Of a stretch of DNA of 64,000 nucleotides, positions 52,814 to 63,589 are shown piece by piece; position 1 is the first letter of the stretch, and each line of letters starts with the position of its first letter. The translations under genes and the position numbers were made by a program. The notes under the pieces were generated by a model. That model made no database searches. It saw only the letters and a program-made list of their open reading frames with translations, and was not told the DNA's origin. Origin of the DNA: Hysterangium stoloniferum (taxonomy: Eukaryota; Basidiomycota; Agaricomycetes; Hysterangiales; Hysterangiaceae); assembly GCA_015178975.1 (NCBI GenBank), contig WHVD01000006.1, positions 434,001-498,000 of the forward strand, read 5' to 3'.

Positions 52814-54268
52814 ATGCCCGAGCAGCAGGCTAGCCCCACTAGTTCACAACCACGAGCAACAAGCGTAGATGATTCGGACGAGTCAAGTAAAGTCTTCAAC
52901 TAATAATACTAAATGCTTGAATAACGAATAACTTTCAAACAGATGACATTCCCCTATCCGTGGATGCTGCTCAATTGAAGCGTACCTATCTGTCCTTGCT
53001 GCCACCGTCTCAGCTCATAGACTTGTTATTGGCCATTGATGTTGACCGTCAAACTCTTATTTTTCCTGATAACTTACAGTCTGCTGTCGAAGTCCTAAAA
53101 CGACCAACTCCCAGTCCGGCTGAACTTGAGCGCCAACCCCCTTCATCGCAGGTGCCGTCTCTGCCGAAACCTCCTGATGCTACCTCTGTTCTCGTGAAAG
53201 CAGAATCCACTCCTGGTATCATTCCCGCCCCGCCATCTACCCAGGATGCCGTTCAACCGCCGCAGTATAAGCCCCCGCCCCATAAAATCCCACCGCATAT
53301 GTATCCCTACACACATACCCCGTACTATGCCCAGATTCCATCGCCGAATCCTTCTCATACGTCTGTTCCCGCCGTACCTCCACCTGCTGCCCCACCCCGC
53401 CATCCCCTCTTCACGACTACCCCACTCACTCGTGATCTGAATAAGTCCACAGTCGTTCCGACCCCTCCTCCTCCTGTGGTTAGCTCCCGCAACGACCCAA
53501 ATGCAATGCCCAGCTATGAGGAAATGATCGTAGAGGCCATTATGGATGTAGGGGAACATGATGGCACTGCCCCCAAAGTCTTATTTGCATGGATGGCTTC
53601 GTAAATATGTTCAAGAGTCACAATTTGCTCTCATCTGACAGTATTTTGCCAGGCATTATCCGTTGCAGCAGAATTTTCGACCTTCTGCATCTCAAGCTTT
53701 ACATAAAGCCTTGAAGCGTGGTCGGTTAGAAAAAATTGGTGGCAAATATAGACTGAACCCTTCATGGGGCGGCGGTCCTACTGTATGTAAAACCAAACCG
53801 TCGCATTGTCAATACCACTCGCTCACAATTCCCTAGATCTCAAAACGTGCGACACGACGTCCAACTGCAAATCGTCCAACGTCACCTTCTGCCTCTAGCC
53901 CATCTCTGACACCAGGTAAACCTTCGAATATGCCGCATGGCTTTCACCCTGCCTATTTATCCCGTCACTTTCCTCACCATCCCTCATTACTCCATCCATA
54001 CACTCCATGGACACCAGGTCAGCCTTTCCCACTGCCTCAGCCACCTCCAAATGCAGTTGCGGCCGCAATCCCAAAGGCAGATGAGATGGATGAAGACGAG
54101 GTTGAGAGTGAAGATGTAGAGATTACTGATGCGGTCGAAGAGGGAGTGGCAGACTCAAGTCAGATCAAGGAACGGATAAAGCAGAGTTTGATACGACTGG
54201 CCACAGTGCTCAAAAGGTTTGCGAAGAAAGGAGAGGGTACCGAGGTGGAGGAGGACGGGGATATTTAA
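52814..54268 (+). CDS. Linker histone H1/H5-domain (H15) protein, 4 exons, 430 aa
   Basis: Predicted exons are 52814-52886, 52943-53600, 53653-53782 and 53837-54268, with introns of 56, 52 and 54 bp (GTAAAG/CAG, GTAAAT/CAG, GTATGT/TAG). Total 1293 nt. The N-terminus has a short helical motif (YLSLLPPSQLIDLLLAID), then a long Pro-rich region. The H15 winged helix spans about residues 214-284: PSYEEMIVEAI, then KVLFAWMAS joined by splicing to HYPLQQNF and SQALHKALKRGRLEKIGGKYRL. A basic Ser/Thr/Pro segment and an acidic C-terminus ending in a helix (IKERIKQSLIRLATVLKRF) follow. It is probably a nuclear DNA- or nucleosome-binding protein. It is larger and less basic than canonical H1, so it may be a regulator and not the bulk linker histone. 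Exon 2-3 splicing falls inside the domain, which supports the model. Confidence 0.85.
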
Positions 54269-54438
54269 AGGGGACAAGGATTTATGGGATTTATTAGCTC
54301 TGCTAGCATTGTACAATTGACATTTGTTGTTATGATTAGATTGTGAATTTACAGCCAAAGGATATATGCGCGGGAGGCTGGGAATATGTCTTAAAATTTT
54401 GAAACAAATACAATTCAAAGTCAGCTTCTCTTTCCAAA

Positions 54439-54746
54439 ATGCATCTCATGTACACCTTAGATGAAGCTGGAAACAGGGTTTATACCCTCAAGGTAATTGC
54501 GTATACTTACGATGGTTCTTTTGTTCTTACACCATTCTTTTCAGAAAACTACCCTTGCGGGCAAGATCACGAAGTCGGCACATCCAGGTATGGCGAACGA
54601 ATGATAGGTTTCCTGTCTTGCACATTCACATACCTTTCTGCTTTCTAGCACGCTTTTCTCCTGATGATAAATTTTCGCGACAACGCGTAACCGTAAAAAG
54701 ACGCTATGGTGTTTTGCTCACCCAGACACCCGCGAAACCAATGTAG
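54439..54746 (+). CDS. NOP10: H/ACA snoRNP subunit Nop10, 3 exons, 64 aa
   Basis: Predicted exons are 54439-54492, 54545-54587 and 54649-54746 (54, 43 and 98 nt), with introns of 52 and 61 bp (GTAATT/CAG and GTATGG/TAG). The spliced protein has 64 residues, the usual eukaryotic length: [18 protein letters not shown], then [20 protein letters not shown] and a basic end. The signatures [16 protein letters not shown] and the closing P..P pattern are those of Nop10. Family knowledge: it binds the Cbf5/dyskerin pseudouridine synthase in H/ACA particles, which act in nucleolar rRNA pseudouridylation and processing. It is convergent with the PDX3 gene, 262 bp away. Confidence 0.97.
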
Positions 54747-55008
54747 AGGGTTGGGTTGTTCAGTCTGTCTTCTCCCTTCGTTGTAGGCGTACCATGTCTT
54801 ACTTGCTTCTTTGAAAGCTTAAAGTAGATTAAACGCATGTAATCACAACAAAATGACCGAAATATCTAATTTTCCAATCCTCTGTGAGCTCTGCATCTTC
54901 CAAGGGCCACACTTGTCTTTGGGGATGTTTTAACTCAAAAGTTTCTTATCAACAACAAAACAAACGGAAGCCAAAGTTGATTATTTCTAAATTGTCTATC
55001 TTGGTATT

Positions 55009-55768
55009 TCACGGTGCGAGTCGCTCAATCTTCCACTCCGACTTGTCAAGCGGGGATTCTCCAACTCGTAGATACCGCACCCGATCGTGCAGCCGAGACG
55101 GTTGTCCAGCCCAGAATTCAACCTCGCTAGACAAGGCAAACGATACGCTAGAGCTTACAGGGATAAAGAAACATGTGGACTCACTATGGGATAATCCGCC
55201 ACCCGCCCCAGATGTCAGGCAACGGCAATTCAGCTTCTGTCCCCCCATCCTCGACACCAAATCGCTTTCGCACCTCCTCGACTTTCTCCGCGACCTCACC
55301 TTCGCCCACGACACTACTCTGTTTGCTCGCCCATGCACCTATGCGACTGCCCACAGGACGGCTTCTAAAATACGCCTCGCTCTCCTCCTTCGAGACCTTC
55401 TCAACCCTTCCCACGACACGGACCTGCCTCGAGACCTCCTTCCAATGAAACGCTAGCGCAGCATGAGGGTTCTCAGTCAGCTCGCGCGACTTTCGCGATT
55501 CGTAATTGGTGTAGAACACGAATCCTCGCGCGTCCACCTGTTTCAGCAACACGATCCGGGATGATGGGATCCCAGCAGACGTACAAGTCGAGAGTGACAT
55601 CGCCTCGGGTTCGCGGACCTTTGATGTGATGGCTGCTGTGAACCACTCATCAAACTGAAGAAGTGGAGAAGGGAGGACTGATGCTGGAGTAGGGGGGTCA
55701 AGAGCGAGGTATTGGTTGTGTGTGGTGATGCAGAAAGTGGAAGCATCAGGGCGAACGCAAGCATCCAT
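55009..55768 (-). CDS. PDX3: Pyridoxamine 5'-phosphate oxidase, 2 exons, 233 aa
   Basis: Predicted exons are 55768-55185 and 55126-55009. The 58-bp intron (GTGAGT/CTAG) rejoins IIPY to EVEFW. The protein has the FMN-binding split-barrel order of the family: [90 protein letters not shown], then the C-terminal signature [14 protein letters not shown] and WKIERLAP. It oxidises pyridoxine or pyridoxamine 5'-phosphate to pyridoxal 5'-phosphate, the last step of the vitamin B6 salvage route. The start at 55768 gives a normal length. GC and CpG content are higher than in the transposon DNA around it. Confidence 0.95.
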
Positions 55769-55842
55769 AAGCCTCGGTACAGGGGGTGGAAAACGAACTG
55801 AGTTCTAGTTTTTTTCTTAGGTAAGATGTTCCCACGTTTGAT

Positions 55843-56103
55843 ATGCATCCACTGGATATAGTGGCGCCGTTAGCAGCTCAACCTCAAGAACCTCAAAACA
55901 CTCAATTTGAGACCTTCAACATTCATCAAGACGAGGACTCTAGTTATTTCTATGTCGAGTCGATAGGAATCATATGCAGTGAATGGTTTCCGAGGCTGAA
56001 GTTTTGTTTCAATCAAGTGCTTCAAGGGGACTACCACCCCCCACACCCCACAGCTTTCCTCTGTGTTGACAATTCTAAGTATATATCAGGGCATGTGATC
56101 TGA
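55843..56103 (+). CDS. Unrecognised 86-aa frame, divergent from PDX3
   Basis: Starts ATG 55843 (MHPLDIVAPLAAQPQEP). It is Gln/Glu-rich at first, then aromatic. I recognise no domain. It may be the first exon of a host gene cut off by the transposon cluster that starts near 56330, or it may be spurious. Confidence 0.3.
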   Translation: MHPLDIVAPLAAQPQEPQNTQFETFNIHQDEDSSYFYVESIGIICSEWFPRLKFCFNQVLQGDYHPPHPTAFLCVDNSKYISGHVI

Positions 56104-56330
56104 CTCAGAAACCTATTTAAATTTTATTAATTATTCATAATTCTATACTTTTATATACTTTTTGCTTATTGAATTCATTGAATCTAAAAGACATAGTCTT
56201 TCTTTGCAACTGGACCTGAGCTACAAATGTATGTAGCGATACCTGTGATTGACTACATCACTGAGTTTATTCATTATAGAATTGTACATACAGTAATTTC
56301 TAGTTATAGATCCCACAGAGTCCATAACCA

Positions 56331-57200
56331 TGCCTTCTGCTTCAAAGTCTTTCCAGGTCCCTGTTGTTACGACTGGAAATCCCGCCAGACTCCAGGCACT
56401 AACTTATATGCACCTGCACCCTATACACACCAATTGTCAGTTTACCGGAAATCCCACCGGGCTCTGTACATCAGACCTGTCCACATTTGACCTTGTTACT
56501 TTATGTATCAGTCACCAGAATACCTGCCAGACTCCATCCCTGTCTATCTCCAACACATCAGTCACCGGACCCTGCTCGGAAAACCCGTCAGCCCTCTAAC
56601 TGAGCCTCATTCCCGTTATAGTCAAATGACCTGTCATGATTCGGACTCCACTCCCACTCCATTCCCATTATGGTTTTATGACCTGTCACAATTTGGACTC
56701 TGCTCCATTCTGTCCCATTCCTAACACCAAGTTTGGTGTTTATTTATCTTGTTTTATATTTGTTAGTTTAGTTTTCATTATTACTGGATTTGGTATGTTA
56801 TTCATTCCACAGTCTATATAGTCTGGTAGATGTTGTACATACAATCCAGTCAGAAAATCAGCTTAGATTCTCCCCAGTAATCTTAGTATATTTTCCACTC
56901 TAAATTCCTCTTTGAATCACACCACTCTTACTAGTCAGAGCCCATGGGCTCCTATGCATCTAACACTTGACCTCTGACCTATCTATCTTGACTCCCTGAC
57001 CTCTCAACCCACAAACCCTGCCTGGACTCCCCGGGATTCCTGTCTGCCCATTTGAAATTGGACAAGATGATCTCATGAGGGCACAGCCTATAAGCTGAAG
57101 CCTACTGGATTTGCTGCAGGTTTCTCTGGAAACCCTCCGTGTATGCACCCTTAACACCTGTGCTCAAATCAGATAAATCCAATTGGCTTACATGGAAAAT
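56331..57200 (+). pseudogene. Possible copia-type gag start, split by a solo LTR
   Basis: From ATG 56331, if the LTR at 56365-57156 and one CCTGT are removed, the frame reads MPSASKSFQVPVLKSDKSNWL then TWKI. The motif of a Leu/Asp followed by SNWLTWK is typical of copia Gag N-termini. It is cut again at 57201 by a family C LTR. Only about 26 residues are visible, so the call is tentative. Confidence 0.35.
56365..57156 (+). mobile_element. Solo LTR, family B, 792 bp
   Basis: TGTTACGACTGG to CCCTTAACA, with exact target duplication CCTGT (56360-56364 and 57157-57161). Confidence 0.92.
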
Positions 57201-58614
57201 TGTTATACCATCATTTCAGGACCCAACTTGTAGTATTCACCTTTCTATCAACCTGCCATTCAGTGCCTCTGACATTGGTGTCCCCAATAACAGTGTCCCA
57301 ACAGATCATACTCAAGTGATTTTCTTTTTGGATGATGCTCTCCCATTTCTGTTTCTGACAGCTCTCTGCTATTCTTTATACCATTATTTTGTGTCACTCA
57401 CTGTCCCTGCACTCCTATTGTTTCTGTCTACTCACACTTTTGATCCACCCATTGTTTGATCTGTCCCACTCTTCTGTCACTCTTCACAATCCCATTTTCA
57501 GAACTTTGCCATGTTCTGTATCACTCCATTTTTCCATTCTAGTTTAGTATAAAGTCTCTACCCATATTCTACTATTCCTCAGTTTGAATATCAACTTAGG
57601 TATTCCCCATTCTGTTATTAGTATTTCCTACTCTTGTTACAACTGTGTCACAACCCTGTCACAACCTGATGGTCCCCAATGATACTATTGTCTGCCTGAA
57701 TTTCAAGTTATTAGCCAAGTCATTGTATTGGCAACTGTCAGCACACTGACACTGATGTATACCTTCATGGCAATCAAACCCCATTTACACCCCTGTCAAG
57801 TTATGCTCGTACCATCTGGTTATGCTTTGATATGTCCCCTTTTATTTATGATGATCTGTTCTACTCTATGTTTCACATATGCCCATATATACTTGTAGCT
57901 CTTAGACTATTTCCTTTTCTTGTAATTCCATTCTTGGTTAATCATGGCTTCCAATCTTATTGTAACCTTCCAGTTCCTAGTCAAGTTTATTTGTCACTAA
58001 TTGGACATTCCTGCTCTTATGTACCTTAGTTAGTATTTTGAGACACCGATAACTAGTATTTAAGTCCAACTGTAATGTAGCTACAAAGCAATCAGAATAT
58101 CGACTCAGAACACTTGTACACATCTCTCATAGTCTCACCCTAAGTATCCTGCTCTCCACCTCTGCTTGCACTCACTCACCCCCAGTCTCCGACCCTTTCA
58201 ACCCAACCCTCAACTTATCCTTCAGCCTCCGATCAGTGACTTACCGAGAGGATTGTTCAACAGGACTAGGTTTCCACCCACCCAAAATTTAAGGACACCC
58301 AACAGTAACTTGTGAGGAGGCAGCACATACATAAGCTGAAGCCAAGTCCTTCCATTTGGTCCCCATCAGTCTACTGACATCATCAGTTTTCTGTTCTTAA
58401 CAACTCTAGTCTTCAACAAGTCTAAGGCTTTAATCATCATCAACTTTAGACTATGGCCCTCTGGTCATCAGCTTATTAGTGTTGATTACTTTGTTTGAGT
58501 TGTACTTCTTGCTTGTTTCCAAAATACTAGACCACCCAGACAGTTTGTGTAAGGGCACAACATATACATACATACATAAGTTGAAGCCAAGCTCCACTCA
58601 TCTTTAGAACTATG
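57201..58614 (+). mobile_element. Family C-like LTR, split by a family A LTR
   Basis: Starts TGTTATACC. The part before 57635 and the part after 58402 together follow the order of family C (ATATCAACTTAGGT, ATACTAGACCACC, GGGCACAACATATACATAC, TTGAAGCCAAGCTCC). The end is uncertain. Confidence 0.6.
57635..58402 (+). mobile_element. Solo LTR, family A, 768 bp
   Basis: TGTTACAAC to TTCTTAACA, with exact target duplication ACTCT (57630-57634 and 58403-58407). It is CpG-depleted compared with 28975-29699 but keeps AATCAGAATAT (58090) and the conserved block (about 58311-58350). It has no minisatellite. Confidence 0.92.
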
Positions 58615-58692
58615 TACTGTAAGGTGTGCCATGGGTATACTGTGGATACAAAAAAAAAGTCACACTGTACCCAAACCCTTAGAAACCATACC

Positions 58693-59640
58693 TGTTAAGT
58701 TCCAGATCTCGGGGTGGATTTTCCAGGGATATTCCAGACACTTCCCAGAAATATGTCCACAGAGTTTCAGAGAATTAGTCCAGGAGTTTTCAGGGATTAG
58801 TTTGGGAGCATCAGAATATTACCAGAGTACAGATGGACTTGGCTTCAGCTTATGTACTGCACCCTCATGCACTCACTTGGATGTCCATGTTTCAGAGGAT
58901 GGATATATGCTGGAGAGTTTATGGATAATTGGGAAGTTCTGGGAGTTCTGGATATCCAGAGTCCAGAGAGTTCCGAAGATTGAGTGTACAGATAGACAGA
59001 AGAGATACAAACTAATTCAAGAAAACTAAAGAGTATGGAAGACTATATAGATGTTCCAGTAATTCTACTACAAATCTAGAAGTATAATAAGACAGATTAG
59101 GATGAAGATTCCAAAATGGGAATACAACAACAAGTCAGATAAATGGGGAAACAAGGATGTGGACAGATCAGGGAATAAGTACAAAAACAATAAACAAGTG
59201 AATGAATAACTGTTAACCTGTCAGTTACCAAATACGGAACAAGGATGAGGTTCAGAAATCCAGGAACTAGAAATGTTCCATGGATGGAAGCCAGGTTGGA
59301 AAGTTATGGAAAGTTACAGAGAATTGAAGTATCCAGGAATGGGTTGTAACAGAAGGTTGGGTCACAGATCAAGGTATCTAGAATAAACACTGGGAGTCCA
59401 ACCAGAAGTTCGGGCCAGAAAATGACTAGGGACATATGGAGAACTCAACTGCCAAAGGGCAGAGTCTGATGAGTTTGAGTCATAACAAGAGGTGTCTAGT
59501 TGAGGGAGAATCCCAGAATGGGATTTGGATTGAAGGGTACTTGAAGGATGAAGGTCAGGTTCCAGTGGATTCTGGATCTTGATACTGGTCTGGAAGATGG
59601 TTCAGCACTTGATATGATTTCTGGGAAATACTCTGAGGAG
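58693..59640 (-). mobile_element. Family D LTR (58693-59487) with adjoining internal sequence
   Basis: Plus-strand ends are TGTTAAGTTCC and AGTCATAACA. The following 150 bp are the reverse complement of 39926-40078, the internal end next to the other family D LTR. The same TACCCAAACCCTTAGAAAC repeat lies on both sides of this piece. Confidence 0.75.
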
Positions 59641-59662
59641 TCTCTGGGAACTGAACTTCACA

Positions 59663-59745
59663 ATACCCCAACCCTTAGAAACATCCCAACCCTTAAAAAC
59701 TGTACCCAAACCCTTAGAAACAATACCCAAACTCTTAGAAACTGT
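59663..59745. repeat. Tandem repeat, unit about 21 bp, containing CCCAAACCCTTAGAAAC
   Basis: Four to five imperfect units; another unit lies at 58666-58690, across the family D insertion. It resembles a telomere-like CCCTTA string but is not a telomeric repeat. Confidence 0.7.
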
Positions 59746-59762
59746 ACCTGAACCAGGATGGG

Positions 59763-60481
59763 TGTTAGGATCCTATCATTCTGAACCCCCACAACTTGGT
59801 TTTACCCTCATAACCCTCCAGTACCCCACTATTGGTATCCCCAACCACAGTGTCATTGCCTGTGGTGCTCCAACACATGTTTCTCTGTAGATTACCCTTT
59901 GGTCATCTCATTCCATCTCCATCCTGATGCTCTCCCATCACCAATTCAATATGTATGTTTTATTTGCCACCTCACAACCTTTAGAATACTTGTGTTTCAT
60001 CACATTTAGTCATAATTTGATCCTTGTTCCTTTACCTGCTTCCTTGGACTGATCATAACTTCCCACTTTCTTGATTAGCCTTCTGATCATCTATTATACT
60101 TTTATATCAAAACTCTATCATGTATGCTATAGTTATTTAGTTCAAATATTGACTTAGATTACCTCTTTTATGTTTAAGCCCCTTTGCTTGCTCCTAATAC
60201 TCTTGAAGATGTCATTGGCCAGCCATGACTCTTATCCCACAACCCTTAGCATTTCAGCCTTCCAGTTGATTCAGCTAAGTACCATCTTCAGTCTAAAATC
60301 ATACTACTTGCTCTTCTTGAAATACCAGAGCACCCTAACAGTTCATATGAAGGTGCAACACATATGTTGAAGCCATGCTCTACTCGTTTTGTAGAATCAG
60401 ACCTCCCAGTTATGTAAATACAAAATACCCATTGGCCTCCAACATCATTCCCCCTCTTGTCCTAGACCTTAGATCTTAACA
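59763..60481 (+). mobile_element. Family C LTR, 719 bp
   Basis: TGTTAGGATCC to TTAGATCTTAACA. Conserved block variant at about 60345-60385. Flanks do not form a clear target duplication. Confidence 0.75.
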
Positions 60482-60745
60482 CAATGACATATGTGAGACA
60501 AAATAAAACTTGTGACCCTTTCTTCCCTACAGGCTTATTGTCTTTCATATTAGGGGGAACAATTGCAATGTATCCAAGTGCATGTATAAGCCCCATTCAC
60601 AACAGTGTTGTATTGACAGTTGTATGATAGAATCATAAATGAAACATCTAGGGATGTTGCCAAGTTGGACATTGTGACATATGTATATGATAGTTAGCAA
60701 GAAATGAAGGGAGGGTGAAAGATATGGGAAGATATGCACCAGTTG
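60482..60745. other. No gene seen
   Basis: Anonymous AT-rich sequence between two LTRs. Confidence 0.45.
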
Positions 60746-61242
60746 GTGGACTCCACTGGACCTGCACATGTCAACCTGTCTATATCTCACACTGTATCTC
60801 ATGCACCAGTCCTCGGACTCCACCGGACCCATATGTCAACCTGTTTATACCCAACTCTCTGTGCCCATCACTGGACTCCTGGAACCCCTCTAACAGAGCA
60901 TAGAACCCTGCTCCTGCAGTTGTTACCCACATGACAACCTGTCTATATCTGACACTGTCTCATGCACCAGTCCTCAGACTCCACTGGACCCACACATCAA
61001 CCTGTGTATACCCAACTCTCTGTGCCTGTCACCAGACTCTGACTGGACTCCCAGAACCCCTCTAACAGAGCATAGAACCCCACTCCTGTTATGGTCAAAT
61101 GACCTGTCATGATTCATCCTCCACTTCCATTCCATCCCATCCCAAATTCCCAGTTTAGTATTTACTTGTTTTGTTTTATGTTTAATTGTTCTGCCCCTCA
61201 TTATTACCAGATTTGGTATTATTACATTTCAAAGTCTATATA

Positions 61243-62832
61243 CAGTGAGGGACAAAACCCTTCCAATGATTTTTAGTTGTGCAAATATTCTTGAATAACT
61301 CAAGAACCACTGTAGATACAGACCTGAAATTTGGTGGTTGGTTAGGTCTACATGTTATCTATATGCCCTTAAAATATTATGACATAAGCATTAGTATTTC
61401 CCATGCTATAAATAAAATAATAATAAAATCACATTGGAAGGGTTTTGTCCCAGTCACATGATTAACACAAAACCTTATTGATTATCAGCAAATAAGGTTT
61501 TGTTGAATCATGTGACCTGTCAAAATTAGATATATATATAGTTGTTCACTTTCTAGTTCAACAACATCCCCACAACTCAACATTCTACACCATGAAAGCT
61601 CTTACTTCTCCTCAGGTTAGCCACAATCTCATTTTGCTCAATAAGGGCAAGTCTACTTCTCAGATCTTTGCAATCACTGGCAGAGATCTGTTTACTATAT
61701 CCAGAATTCACTTTACCCATTGCCCATCACTTGCCAAAGCACCTGGTGGCCATCCATGCAAGCTTTCTCCCTCAGATATTCATTATTCCCTCTAACAAAT
61801 CACTTCTCAGAAGGCAGAACATGCCACTGAGGTGACCAAAATCCTTCAAAATATGACTGGACAGTCCATTTCAGTGAAGACTGTTCATAGAGCACTCAAG
61901 AAGGCTGGAATGAGGGCTGTGGTGGAGAGAAAAGGCCTTTACTCACTAAGAGACATAGGAAGGCAAGGATGGACTTTGCTCTGGCACACAAGGACTGGAC
62001 TGTGGATGATTGGAAGAGGGCTGTTTGGTTAGATGAGACAAAAATCAATTGTTTGGAGTCAGATGGGAGGAAGTAGGTGTGGAAAAAGGCAGGAGAGGGG
62101 CTCAGTGATAGGGTGGCTGAGGTTACAATCAGGTTTGGAGGGGGAAATCTGATGTTGTGAGGCTGTATGTTGTGGGAAGGACCAGGATATTCCACCAAAA
62201 TTGATGGAAGGATGGATGCTGACCTTTATGTTAGCATTATGGAAGATGAACTTCAAGAAATCATGGAGTATTATGGCAAGAACACAGGAGATGTGGTCTT
62301 TCAGCAAGACAATGACCCCAAACACAAGAGCAAAAAGGCCACCAATTGGTTTAAAGACAATGGATTTGTGGTCATGGTATGGCCACCTCAGTCTGCTGAC
62401 CTTAATCCAATTGAACACCTCTGGTATTACCTCAAAAGGAGGCTGGGTGGCACCCAAGAGTATTCATGAGTTGTAGGAGAGGGTTCAGACAGAGTGGGAG
62501 AAGATCCCTGCTCTACTTGTCAGAACTTGATAGAGAGTATGCCTAGAAGGGTTGAGGCTGTTTTGAAGGCCAAGGGAGGCTATACCAAGTACTAAATTGT
62601 TTAATTTGTATTTTTTATATACCAGGGACAAAACCCTTCCAATGTGTTTTTATTGGTGTTTTATTTATAGCGTGGGAAATACTAATGCTTATGTCATAAT
62701 ATTTCAAGGGCATATAGATAACATATAAACCTAACAACCTCCAAATTTCAGGTCTGTATCTACAGTAGTTCTTGAGTTATTCAAGAATCTTTGCACAACT
62801 AAAAATCATTGGAAGGGTTTTGTCCCTCACTG
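61243..62832 (+). mobile_element. Tc1/mariner element, 1590 bp, with 209-bp inverted arms
   Basis: The ends CAGTGAGGGACAAAACCC and GGGTTTTGTCCCTCACTG are flanked by TA on both sides. The terminal inverted arms span 61243-61451 and 62625-62832. Each arm also begins and ends with inverted copies of GGGACAAAACCCTTCCAATG, so each arm alone has the shape of a small inverted-repeat element. Confidence 0.92.
61592..62469 (+). pseudogene. Tc1-type DD34E transposase (broken)
   Basis: Begins MKALTSPQVSHNLI with a helix-turn-helix region, then VTKILQNMTGQSISVKTVHR. After a frameshift near 61930 the catalytic domain continues: WLDETKIN (Asp), VVFQQDNDPKH (Asp), and DLNPIEHLWYYLKRRLGG (Glu), with 34 residues between the second Asp and Glu. 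Stops include TAA at 61793 (expected Gln), TAG near 62075 and TGA at about 62158 (expected Trp). All three catalytic residues survive, but the gene cannot be translated as one protein. Confidence 0.88.
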
Positions 62833-63237
62833 TAAGTCTTCCATACTCATGTACTTACTCTCTAGTTCAAATCTCAAACTAGTTACACCCCAAATACATC
62901 CTGATCCAGTCTCTACTCCTCTTGTCTGTCTGCACACTTGATTCCTGGAACTCCCATGGGAACTCCAGAATCTACATCTTCCTTGTAGGCATTCCATCAG
63001 CTTGAAATATGGACACCCAAATGAGTGTACGAGGGCACAACACATACATATGTAAGCTGAAGCCAAGTCCATCTCAGTTACTCTGGTAATTATTCTGATA
63101 CACTCCTTGTACTAATCCCTGGAAACTCCCCAGACTATTACCTGGGGACTCCACAGGACATTCCTGGGAAGTGTTCAGAATTATTACCAGAAACCTCCAT
63201 GGGGCTTGAGGAGAGATCCTTGTTTCAGAACTTAACA

Positions 63238-63383
63238 TGCAACACATACATTGAAGCCAAGCTCCACTATAGTTATAGAGTCAGACCTCCTAGTACAATC
63301 TCTATTGTCAGCCCCCAATTATTTCCAATCATTGGACCCCTGACTTAGAGCCCTCCTTCCCCTTTTTAGCTTAGATCTTAACA
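63238..63383 (+). mobile_element. Family C LTR 3' fragment
   Basis: GCAACACATACATTGAAGCC to TTAGATCTTAACA. It abuts the family D end at 63237. Confidence 0.65.
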
Positions 63384-63589
63384 CAAATGCAGTGGATGCA
63401 ATTCTGAGTATCAGAAAAAATTGAATGGTATCCAACAGCTCAGTCATTTGATGACCAAATGGCTAATTCCAGGTACAGGTGATACATATGTAAATTGGCA
63501 TACAGAACAGATGCTTAAACAATGCATGAAAACCCACCATATACTTTCAACACCTTGATATGATTCACTCACTTATCATGAATGCCTCA

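Larger units (their letters stand above)
60746..63237 (+). mobile_element. Decayed LTR (B-like then D-like), split by the Tc1 element
   Basis: 60746-61242 resembles the 5' half of family B (ACTCCACTGGACC, CAAATGACCTGTCATGATTC, TATTACCAGATTTGGTAT) and contains a tandem duplication of about 170 bp. 62835-63237 resembles family D (AGTCTTCCATACTCATGTAC; ends CAGAACTTAACA). The join falls at the shared TCTATATAGTC box, where the Tc1 element inserted. Confidence 0.6.

Noticed and set aside
54884..55456. Plus-strand 190-aa frame opposite PDX3
   Set aside because: Runs across the PDX3 exons and intron in antisense with no recognisable domain, and the opposite strand is clearly coding.
59763..60481. 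Target duplication for this family C LTR
   Set aside because: The flanking 5-mers (ATGGG and CAATG) do not match, so I list only the LTR ends.
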